DNA from: Siderastrea radians
Taxonomy: Eukaryota; Cnidaria; Anthozoa; Scleractinia; Rhizangiidae
Length of the DNA stretch: 64,000 nucleotides
Direction: 5' to 3'
NCBI GenBank assembly: GCA_964017195.1
Contig: OZ024889.1
Span: 62,693,858 to 62,757,857 of the forward strand
In this document: one piece after another, positions 1 to 11,000 of the stretch
Position numbering within the stretch: the stretch's first letter is position 1
How the letters are laid out: every line of letters begins with the position of its first letter
Position numbers and translations under genes: made by a program
The notes under the pieces: model-generated
Database searches by the model: none
What the model saw: the letters and a program-made list of their open reading frames with translations, nothing else
Told to the model about the DNA's origin: nothing

Positions 1-2339
1 CTCGGTCAAAACAATACTTGCCGGTAATCTTCGTTCGTTTAGCGTTTATTCGCCAGAATTTTCACGAAAGTTGGTGTAGAAAATTACTGGCGATTTAATG
101 GCATAAAAATCCCTTCGATGAAAGGAAGAACGAGGGTGCTAGCGAGCTTTGAAGCTGGCATGAATTCGCCTATTAAACTTGCCCTGGCACGTAAACATTA
201 CATCGCTGAAACAAAGAAGCCAATTCGGGGAAGTCCCTTGCTTTCGCCAAGTTGAATAATTCAACAGTGAAATGCAAGCATTTTTTTGGCAGTTTTGCTC
301 TGCTTCGCCAAAATCTTTGGGGAAAGTTGTGTAGAAAAGCACGAGAAATTCAGTGGAGTTGACTTCTCTTTGCAAGGACGAAGGTGCTAGTGAACTTTGA
401 AGTTGGCATGAACCGTGGCACGTAAATATTACATCACTGAAACACAGAAGTCGATTTGGGGAAGTCCCTTGCTTTCGCCAAACCATTCATCGGATCATGG
501 CCTAAAAGTAGACTTGTACATTTCTTTTTTTGGTAGATAACCGTTCCCCTATAGATTTAAGGGTTATTTTTCTTTATCAATAAATCTCATTTCCGTGCCC
601 TTACGCTGAGATGGCAGTTCGTTTTTAAAAAACGTGACGTAACTGAGTCACGCTATGGTCAAACTATTTCATCACGTTCTTTTTTCGCAAGTGCTGGAAC
701 AGGTGAACTGACGAGGGATGGGAAAAGTGTTCATACTATTAGGGATTCATGTTATCACAAGGAGAAGGGTGCAGAAAAGACGTGGGGAGGGGGGAGTGGC
801 AGCAAACATGTCAAAGGTACGATAAACTACCAACTTCTTAATTTTACGCCACTTGGCCTCGTACCTTGAGTGACCGTAATGTATTTTGCACCCTGAGGGG
901 AAGGGGAAAATGGCGGGGTCTAATGCCACTGGGGCTTTTCTTGTTCAGTAAAAAATAACTCTACACATTCAGGCCAGCTTATTATATTACAATTAAACAT
1001 TAAATGCTTTCATCGGACAGGCAAATTCCCTAGCTGTATATTTTTTTTATTGAACAACGCCTTAGTATTGGCAGAATTTGTGGTCTTTTAGAGCACAGGA
1101 CAAAAAAATATTTATTTGGTGGGTGATAGAATGTAGTTGAATTCTTACTCAGCCATCTGCATCAATTTGAAAAAAAAATTAAACATTATCAAACTACCTG
1201 GAGATGAAAAAACTTTCCGCAGTTCAGTGCTTTCAATAAGCACTGACAACCGACGAAAAGCATCTGCAAATTCGCTCAAAGATGTTGGCTACTATTTTCC
1301 CTAAACTGAAGTAATTAAAGAAAGATTTCTTTCAAACCTTGTTGATACAGTCGGCTAATCTACTCAAACCGGCCGCCTACTTCGAATTTTATTGAAACCC
1401 CCGCAGTTAGCTAATTAAGTCCCAATTCTTATCCCCCACATCAAATTTTTTCTCCTCATTGCATTTCAACACCAACAGGTCATGAGAATTAAAGAAATGA
1501 TGACGAAAAATAAAATATCTTGATGTTTCAACATATTCTCTCAACTAGTACTCAACAAAATATTTAAAAAAACCAGTAAGGATGCTGGGGCTTAATGGGT
1601 TAAGTGAATTTTGCTGGACTTTAGCCCTAATTGAAAACCCTGATATTCCCTCATGAATCCAAGTAATTATTACTTTTTAAATTATACCAAATTCCAAAGT
1701 CCATGCATATACAAAATATGGATTTGCAGCATATCACAACCTAATTTTTGCACTTGTGATGTTTAGGATTCCTAATCATGTTAGATAATGCAAACAGCCT
1801 GGCTAATAAAGATAAAGAAATACTCAATCAAAAGTGACAAGTTATGATTTATGTTCAACTTAGCTTATGTCATGACAGGTGATGTTGTTGTGACATGAAC
1901 CTGCTGATCACGTGTTTATTGTTTACAAGCGCGAGAGTACGTTGGGAAAGTACAAGTTTGCAAACGCAAATTCATAACAGCTTGGGCACATTTTGTAAAC
2001 AAATAACCCAGTTTCGTTGACTACCTAACTAAAAGGTACAATAAAAGGTGTTATCGCAGTAGAATGTCACATATAATAAAAAATTTTGCGTTGAATAATA
2101 AAGTAAGATGCTCCAGATAGCACGACGCAGACGCATGTACCCGGACACGGCGAAAATATCGGACAATGGGCAGTGTCAACTTCTGCGTGTACAATGGACT
2201 ACGTAGCTAAAATCTTGTTAATTTACCTCAGCGCAAAAAAAATTCACAGACAAATTTATTGCACCTTGGACTAAACGACGTTGTAAGAACAGAACACTTA
2301 CGACATGAAAACTGAATGAAATTGACGACATCAGCTCAC
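1..2339. other. Non-coding stretch, probable intron 1 of the minus-strand gene starting at 2414
   Basis: No exon with convincing splice sites or protein similarity is visible. A diverged local duplication is present: about 125-241 and 374-481 share the run from GGTGCTAG to GGGGAAGTCCCTTGCTTTCGCCA, which produces an apparent open frame on the minus strand that I do not consider coding. The rest is AT-rich and unremarkable. Confidence 0.4.
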
Positions 2340-2414
2340 CTCAATGTCAACTTTTCCATCCTTGTCGACGAAAGTCCAATCGTTTTCAAAATCTTCTGCT
2401 GCACTAGAAGCCAT
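2340..2414 (-). CDS. First coding exon of an unidentified gene, N-terminal LIR-like motif (partial)
   Basis: An ATG at 2414 opens 25 codons that run exactly into a GAG/GTGAGC splice donor at 2339/2340 in phase 0. The peptide begins MASSAAEDFENDWTFV and ends in DKDGKVDIE. An acidic stretch followed by W-T-F-V fits an LC3-interacting region (W-x-x-V). From memory, the N-terminus of vertebrate CCPG1, an ER-phagy receptor, has a similar layout (WTVI followed by a short run ending in DIE), and CCPG1 lies near PIGB in human. No later exon is recognisable between 1 and 2339, so the rest of the gene should lie left of the window. The exon call is fairly secure; the CCPG1 link is only a suggestion. 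Confidence 0.5.
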
Positions 2415-4560
2415 CCCTTCCGCAAAGAGCTTCTTACATTATGATCAACGAACGAAAATTACAGGTGATTCGTCTTTTCGATCGCCCGCAAAAGCTAGAA
2501 ATTTTCAGTCGTCAATGTTTTGGCTCTGTGCAACTAGGCGTTCAATGTTGATATTTTGGCCCAGTGATCACGTGTTATTTCTAAACCAATGAGAGCATTT
2601 GTATGGTAATATTTGCCCGCCTCCTTTCAACGCTAGCCAATCAAGAGTAAGTCTCTAGTAAACAAAAATTTCGCGGACAAGAATTACGCGGTTAAAAATG
2701 ATGCAATCAAAAGGAATAAGCCGAAAAAAAATCGGAATCACTAAACGCCACGTATAGTGTCCTGCGATTTTGAAAGCGAGACTGCAAGGGAAATAACTCC
2801 TGTCGATTACATGTAAAACCCAGGATCCCTTCTTTTTCATTAAAAATGTAAAAATTACAGCCAATGCGGTTAGGTGCGAAGTCTGCATATTTTAGGTAAA
2901 TTGAAAGAAAATACCTTGGAATGCTTCCACTTTTATTCACGCTGCCATTTAATTAAATCGATTTCAATTTCAATGAAAGCTTCGCGTCGTTATTTCTGGC
3001 GCTAAATTTTCTGGGGAGGCGTATTAGATCATCAAAACGCTAGCATTAATCCATTTTAATTGTTAACATTTTATCGTTCATGTTATGTGGCCTTTTGAAG
3101 CCAGAAGGAAAACCGCTACTTTAATACAGTTTAACAGGTAGCAAAAAATAGAGACCTAACCCATATTATTTGTAAAATAATATTTGGGATAAATGATATC
3201 TATCCTTGCGAGAATAAATGTAAAGGGGAACCAAAGTAAGGATAGAAGTGTAATTGATTTAACTGCCGTATTTACTGCTCTGAGGGCCTCCTGGGAAGGA
3301 GGGGATCTCATCTCCAAATTTACCAGGTGGAACTAAAGCGGAGGGATACCCAAAAGTACGTTTTTAGGCCTTTTTATGGACTGTTTGCAATCCATACAAA
3401 CAAGTTAGCCCAGATTTTGTGTAAAACACAATGATGTAAAATTACTTTGCAGGGTAAATTACCAACTGAACATAACAAGTAACTTTATTACCAATTACAG
3501 ATCCTAGCAAACTTACAAGCAACTACATTTTCTTTTGAAATGTGTTCAACGCATATGAAATTCAGTTGCTGCAAAGTGCTAGCTTTCAGATATTAAGAAA
3601 ATACAAATGGAACAAATAATAAAAAATTATTTCAGTCAAAATATCCGCTCACTAAATTGTCTACAAAAAAATCTTGTGTATACCCCTCTCCCCTTCCCCT
3701 ATCCCACCAACCCTTGCAGCAGGGATAACAATAACAACAGGAACAACATGTAAGCAAGACTGCCAGCAGAAAAAAAATGTCAATAGCAAGTTCATTATCT
3801 GCTGACTCAATGCACCAATCACTGTTAAGCCTAAGGTGTGTGTACAGCAGGCAGTTGCCACATTTGACATGTTAAAAGAAGTTTAGATCAAAATCCTCTC
3901 CCTGGAGGGCCAAAAATTGGGCCAAATTAGGTCAAATTCACCCCAGCTGGGATGATTGATTTCCCTCTCAAGTACATAAATTATGGATCAATATTGATCA
4001 TAAATTTGATAGTCAAATTTCTGAGGGTGTGGATGAAAAATGAAGGGGTGCCTGCAATAAAGCCCTTAGTGACTTCTGATGAATTGCTACATTCTCCTCC
4101 CAATTTGCCCTGTGTATGCTTGTATATCAAAGAGAGAATTTCATATTTGATCAGGAGTCACTTAGGGCCATATTCCACGCACCCCTTGAAATGTTGGCCA
4201 AATGCCCCACATCTGCTCTGAAGCACCACCTTCTTCTTCTTTTTCTTAAATTTCTAAACATTTAATGTTTCCGATTCCTGTCACCTCTTTTACTGGGTTC
4301 TGATCAGCTTATTTTAAAGATTGGAACACATGAGGTGACTAGTCCCCTCGTGTGTGCCGACCTTAATGGTTCACACTCTCACTCTAACTAACATAACAGG
4401 AAACCTTGTGGAATTACCAGTAAATATTAAATACAATTTTTTTCCAAAATAAATTAATTTAAAGAACATCATAAGACTGATTTTTGATTTTCTCTGATTT
4501 TTACTATCTTCATGAAATGTGAATAGGCACAATATTTTGTTGCAATTGTACTCCTAAAGT
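2415..4560. other. Intergenic region, no gene seen
   Basis: It contains the putative promoter of the minus-strand gene at 2414. A GATCACGTG box near 2567 matches a second one near 1906. Otherwise I see AT-rich sequence and short spurious frames without splice context. Confidence 0.4.
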
Positions 4561-4566
4561 GGTATA

Positions 4567-4975
4567 GGGGCTCTCTCCTCTGCAGAGGTTCAATGGGGAG
4601 TTATAATTGGATTTCTGCTGCGCTAAGAGAGTGCAGGTGCGAAAAACCAAAAGATCCATCGCCTACCACCTAATTTTTACACCTGCACTCGCTTTTTCAG
4701 CGGATTCTCTCCACACAAAAAGCCCCTTTGAGCCTCTGTGGAGGAGAGAGATATTGGGCGTGATATATTGGACCAAAATTTCCAGAAATCCCAGTACAGA
4801 ATCAAATGGAACGGAAATTTTCGATAAGTTTGTTTGGAAATTTTTGGTCAACCTCTGGAGGTTATCATTTTTCCCTGAAATTTGGAAATTCCATGAATTT
4901 TCTGTGCCATTGGGCATTCCGTTTCAAATTTCGGCCAGACACTCGGTCCTAGCCCCACCCCTGACTGCCGAATGG
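4567..4975. repeat. Dispersed repeat with inverted CTCTCCTC / GAGGAGAG segments
   Basis: GGGGCTCTCTCCTCTGCAGAGG near 4568 is mirrored by CCTCTGTGGAGGAGAGAG near 4734. It is followed by an AAATTTCC-rich segment to about 4940. Both strands show open frames of 84-123 codons across it, typical of a low-complexity repeat and not of a gene. Its family is not identified. Confidence 0.45.
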
Positions 4976-5897
4976 TAGATGGCGGAGTCAAGTCTTTGTT
5001 TATCACTGTAGCATCTGTTTTTTCTTCGGATGATTTGCCGTTTTTTTTATGGCATTTGTACATGGATCTCAATAGGAATGTTGCACTGCCCGATGCTCCC
5101 ATGGGTACGTTGAAAACAATCAGGAACGACTAGAACAATAAGCTTAAATGCACACACTTCTTTGCACATGACTGTAAAAATTGTAGGTTGAACGGTTTCT
5201 TGAACCTCGTTGTCTCCAATTTGGCTATCTCGAAAACCTCACTGTCTCAATCTGAATCCATCCTCTTTAGTTTGTTTTTCAGTCCTTTACTATCAGGTAT
5301 CTCGAACTCACCGCCATCTCGAACCGTTTTTCGTTTCCTTTAGGAGTTCGCATTCATCAAAGTGGAAAATACCATTCCATTTGATACATGGTAATTTCTG
5401 AAATGCGAACTGGAATTTTGGTCAAATGGATCGCGCCCATAATATTTTGTTTCTGTCCATGTTTCCCCAAAATTTCTCTTGTTTAGAAAACTCTACCACT
5501 GTTATAGGATCATTGGAATTTTTCTTCAAGATAGAGTTTCACAGTTTGTTCCCAGCTTTCACTGATCTTCCATTAGCTCAATATACTGGCTGTAATTGAA
5601 CTTTAGCTGAATGACCTCATTCACAGTTTCAAATCAGACTATACCACTAACCACCCTAGTATTGAAATTATATTGAAGGCTTTCCTAGCGATTGAAGTGA
5701 ATCTGAAAGATTACACTCTCGTGATCTTCAGACTGATGCACATCAATATTTATGACCATTTTTTTTGTCCCTGACGTTCCAGTTGTGGCAACTTCAAATC
5801 CAACAGGTCATTGTCCAGTATTAGTTGGTACTGGGTAACTACAATCCAATATATACTCCACACCTCCTTTCAGATGTAGTCCCAAACGAGAGATGAT

Positions 5898-6203
5898 TCA
5901 CTCTGAAGATGCCTTGTCGTTGCTTCCTTTTAATTTTATAAGAAGTGCACCGGTTACATCATTCTTTTTCGCAGCGGTAGAGGCCAAAGGGGTAGTCTTT
6001 ACTGTAGAAGGGGAGGTTGTTGTCATCACTTCAGCAACAGCACTACCATCTGTCGAAATGCCTTCTTCTTTCTTCTTTGAATCCCGTTTGCTTGCATATT
6101 TTTCAAGTAGAGGCTTGTAGATGTATACTCCACTGGCAATTCCAACTACAGTTACAACGAACAACTGATGCAAAGGAGTTCGTTTTACAAGATTGAGCAC
6201 CAT
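5898..6203 (-). CDS. PIGBOS1: PIGBOS1-like mitochondrial outer-membrane microprotein
   Basis: Single-exon frame of 101 aa. The N-terminal half has the run QLFVVTVVGIASGVYIYKP (residues about 13-31) followed by LLEKYASKRDSKKKEE. This is the same layout as vertebrate PIGBOS1 as I recall it: a short N-terminus, one membrane helix with GIA.GVYI..P, then E.YA and a charged tail. The vertebrate protein has about 54 residues, so this copy has an extra Ser/Thr/Ala-rich tail of roughly 50 residues. Vertebrate PIGBOS1 sits in the mitochondrial outer membrane and contacts CLCC1 at the ER to tune the unfolded protein response; that role is inferred here. The gene is head to head with PIGB, 113 bp between start codons, which is the arrangement that gave the human gene its name and strongly supports orthology. 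Confidence 0.82.
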   Translation of the reverse strand: MVLNLVKRTPLHQLFVVTVVGIASGVYIYKPLLEKYASKRDSKKKEEGISTDGSAVAEVMTTTSPSTVKTTPLASTAAKKNDVTGALLIKLKGSNDKASSE

Positions 6204-6316
6204 CTTGCAGAAAGCGAAAAAAGGAACAGGCGTTATTTCTTAAAGCAGCGCAAAGACTGGGCTCCACAATCATAGAAACGCCTTGCGGATTTTGACAAGG
6301 GGCCTCGATTTTCAAA
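6204..6316. promoter_or_regulatory. Shared bidirectional promoter of PIGBOS1-like and PIGB
   Basis: Only 113 bp separate the two divergent start codons, so the 5' UTRs and core promoter elements must overlap or abut. No TATA box is evident. Confidence 0.6.
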
Positions 6317-7964
6317 ATGGCGGCAGAAGGTGAAAGCGGTGTGCTCGTGAGAAGAAGAAGCAAACAGCGAAGCGATGCGTCGTCTCATGATGTGTCTCAC
6401 AAAAGTTATTCAGAAGTCTTAGATAAATCTCCAAGAATCATGTTCTTGACAGAAAGGTCTCTATTTTTCGTGCTGCTGTTCTTCAGAATCTTCAATGCCT
6501 CTCTCATCAAAACATTTTTTGTCCCGGACGAATTCTGGCAAGGACCAGAAATTGCGCACAAAATTGTATTCGGCTATGGATATTTAACATGGGAATGGAA
6601 AGAAGGTCTCAGAGGCTGGACTTCGCCCCTAACAATTGCAGCAAGTTATAAACTTTTAGCCGTGTTTGGACTGGATTCTGCAAAGGCCCTGATCGTGGGT
6701 CCCAGACTGGTTCAATCGTTCTTTGCTGCCTTTGGAGATTTGTTTCTGTACAAACTGGCCGTGAAAAGATTTGATCACCAAACTGGTGGCTGGACACTCA
6801 TCTGCCACTTAATGTCCTGGTTTACATTTTACAGTGTTACTAGAACTTTGACAAATTCTTTGGAAACTGTCCTCATCACAATAGCTTTATATTACTGGCC
6901 TTACGACACCAAAAAAGAAATTAATACCTGGCAAATCATCAAAGCTCTTAGTTTTGCAGCTTTTTCTTGCATTATCAGACCAACAGCTGCTACTGTTTGG
7001 ATACCATTATGCACATGGTATTTATTTTCAACACCAAACAAGTTAGCATTCATATTGAAGTGTATTGTCCCAGTGGGATGTTTCGCCACGCTATGGTCAC
7101 TAGTAGTGAACAGTTGGTTTTACAGAAAATGGACTCTTGTGGAACTCAACTTTGTGAAGTTCAATGTTGTTAATGACATGGGAACATTTTATGGAAGTCA
7201 CCCTTGGCACTGGTAGGTTAATCACTGTTAGATTAAATAATTTCCATTCAAATTAATCATTGAAAATTGATGAGTTTATAATCTTCATTGACAGGTCATC
7301 AATTTCGGATATAAAAAAATTGTTAATGATGTTGATTATTATTGATTGATGTTGATTGTCATGAATTATGCATTAGTCATGAATATGCTGATACTGATTG
7401 TCATGAATTATCAATTTTCATTAATTCGTCAGGCCAGGTTGAATGCATTAATTTCCAAGTGGGATCAAGTGCCAGTTACATTCACTGTCTATGGCACATG
7501 CAACTTTACATTCCCACAAACATACTTTGTACGTCCTTGAGGACACACTATATCAAGATTCCCCTTACATGTAGTTTGTATGTAATGGCTTGACTGTGTT
7601 TCTCACCTTCAGGTATTTCACCCAAGGCTTTCCTGTTGTCATGTTTTCTCACATGATTCCTTTCATTGGTGGCCTCTTCAAAGCTGTGCCAGGTCAGCGC
7701 ACATTAGCATGGCTTATCTTGTGGACCATTTCTATCTACAGGTTTGTGAGTATAAAAATCGAAAACAAATATCTTTATAATAATGCCACCAAAGTGGAGA
7801 TGAATAGTGATGGATATTGTCCAAGCCATGCAGCAGCGAGGGAAATGTCTACCACTCTTTACCAACACTGAGGTGAATAGTGGTGGATATTGGCCAAGCC
7901 ATGCAGCAGCGAGGGAAATATCTACCACTATTTACCAACACTGAGGTGAATAACTGTTTTAGTG

Positions 7965-8015
<51 letters not shown>

Positions 8016-11000
8016 TGAATAATAATATTAAGGGTAATAATAATAATAACTTTATTTACATGTCTCATCTTCTAGCATCTTCAATGAAGTAGCTAATTGG
8101 GGACACCTAACTAGATTACATTACAAAAGTATAAGTATATGACTAACTAACTATCTACATTAAAATATGAGTATACGATAAAATCTTTATAAAACTAACA
8201 GTTTTAAAATGAGTCATACATGGTGAAGAAGATCAGCACCAAAATCAGAAACTAGTTATTGTATACCAAACCAGTGGATAGCCAGCACCAAATAGTTCCT
8301 TTTTTCCGAGAGAAGAGGAAAAACTCGCGCGTGAAATCCGGAAAAATGCCAGGAGGTGAATAGCAGAAACTATCCTGAGTTTGAGTAGCCAATCAGAGCG
8401 CACGAAAAACACTATCCACTGGTTTGGTATGCTAAATACAGTGGAACCCCATCAATCCAGCCACTAAAGAGACTGCCCTGGCTTGACCACTGGAAAAGAG
8501 TAAGATAACATTGATGACAGAACAAAAAGAACATTAGCAAAAGCAACCTCACCCAAGAAAGAAATGATGGAAATGACAAACTGAGTTGTATTGAAGTGAT
8601 GATGAGTTTGAACCACAACAAACATCAAGTTGCCCTTTTTCTTCACACTGCACTGTACAGCAAATGCAGGAATTTCGTGTGCGTGTATTTATTTGAGTGT
8701 CTGTTTGAAGTGGTTTTTTCATAATGAAAACTGTTACTTGGGCTTAACCATATGTGGCTACACCGTTGGCTGGGTGGCCAGATATACATGTAAGGTACTT
8801 TGCCCAGAAAGACGATTGAGAATTTGTTCAGATAAAATAAGGTAGCTGCAATATTAAATAAAAAAGTAGCCATAGTTTTGTTTAATAGGGTGGCCGAAAA
8901 GGAGGTGCCACTACTGGGGAGAGTTGAAAACACTGACCCCCGGTCCGCGGACTACCCACTGACCCCGACTCCGCGGACTACCCTATGGACTACTCCGCGG
9001 ACTACCCTCAATAATCAACCAAATTTACTTTTACCTACCTGAGCTACCTACGCGATTGTAAACACCGAGCCACCATCTTGATTTTGCCCATTTCCTCAAC
9101 CCAGTCCTTCTTATTGCAACCTAACTTCGCGCCCAGTACTTCTCGATCCTCCATCTAGGAGACTTCTAGGTGAGTTGTATTCAAAAATGGCAACTTCCAA
9201 AGTTGGCGACTTCCAAAATTGGCTTCGTTTCCTGCCATGGTAGTCTCCTATGCAGCCGTTTTTAGTGGCGTCACGCAACGCTCTCCCCACCGCTAAAAAC
9301 GGCAACGTAGGAGACTACTGCTGTGGGTGTTGGGCTATAAATTTTTAAGGTGGACATCGATTGACTGATTTTATGAAATATGAGCTGTCATTGGCTGGCA
9401 CGTATTTCACGAGGGACTGATAATATCGCTGATGTCATCCATCATGCAGTGAGAACTATATGCAAGAGCAAGACCCACGGGTCAATCTTAAACACTCTTT
9501 TATTATTGTTTTTTTTGTCATTTATTAAAAAATGTGGAATGAAACTTACAGTGCAAGATGTTGCTTATAGCCTCGAACTGTTATCTGGTATACATGCTGG
9601 CTAACACTTACTCATGTTAACAGTAAGGTTTAAAAGAGCTGCTTTTTAGCAAATGTTAATGTCGACGGCAAACATTTGAAAAGTGTTAAAAAGATTAATA
9701 TTCACCTAACACTTACCGAACATCCACCGCCATGTTGAAGAATGGGCCGAGACTGAAAAAAGACTGGGTCGAGGAAACGGGCGAATAGATAGCAAGATGG
9801 GTGCTGTTTATGACTGCGTAGGTAGCGCAGGTAGGTTTGTTGTATCTCTTTCCCCCATAAAAGTAAATTTGGTTGATTATTGAGGGTAGTCCGCAGGGGT
9901 AGTCGGCGGAGTCAGGGTCAGTGGGTAGTCCACGGACTGGGGGTCAGTGTTTTTAACTCTCCCGCCACTACTGTGGTTAAGTATTTCATATTTTATATTC
10001 AACAGCTTTCTTGGCCATAAAGAATTTAGGTTCATTTTTCCAGTGGTTCCTTTGGCAATGTGCTACTGTGGTCTTTTTCTAAGCTCCTTTTCTGAGCCTC
10101 ACTTGAGTAAACACCAAAGCACTAATCAAGGTGTCCTTCAAACTGGATGGAAAGCAAAACTACTAGTGATGTTTTTGGTTTTAACTAATGTCCCATTGGC
10201 TCTGTACACCAGCACTGTTCATCAGAGAGGAACTGTTGATGTTATGGCTTACATTCAAGTTGAAAGTGCAAAGCTAAAAAGAAATAATGACATGTCAGTT
10301 TTATTTCTGATGCCATGCCATTCAACACCATTTTACAGGTAATTAAATGTTTGTTTCAACTGTCATTTATTTCTTGGACACATTTTGCAGTGACATGGAA
10401 ACACATCACTGTAAATACATGTATTTGTCAGTTTTTATTTTTCCTTAAACCTAATATAGAACATGGAGTTGGTGCCCATCAACTGAAAAAATAACACAGC
10501 CTAATGTACAAACAATGAGGATGACTTTGTGATAACTTGAAAGTGCTAGAGTGCTTGCATTGGGCTTAATCATAGTCGGTGCTGGTTTTTAAACATAAAA
10601 TTCAAGGAGTATTCAAGGAGTATTTCACCCAGCATGCAACAGGGCAGGTTTTGCAAAATCTGTCCCCGATTTTGAAATCTGCGCTCAATCCCTGAATTAC
10701 TTTGATACAATCCTATATTATTTCCCATCCAAACAAAAATTCAAGGAGTTTTCATTATTTTCAAGCACTTTCATCACTGAAAAATTCTTCTCTTCAAGGG
10801 CTTTTCAAGCACCCTTGAAATCTAAAATCAAATTCCAGGGCTTTTCAAGGACTTCAATGAGTAGCACAAATTAATTAATGTGAAATCTCAACAGTTTTAA
10901 GGAAAAATTATATGTGAAAAATAATGTCTTCACTATGTTTTTAGATTACAGTAACTGCTCTAACTTGTAGTTACTGCTAGCTGAGGAAGCACCCAATTAT

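Noticed and set aside
4848..5102. Minus frame beginning MGASGSATFLLRSMYKC
   Set aside because: Its 3' half runs into the dispersed repeat at 4567-4975 and no splice donor or similarity supports it, though a short exon at 4975-5102 cannot be excluded.
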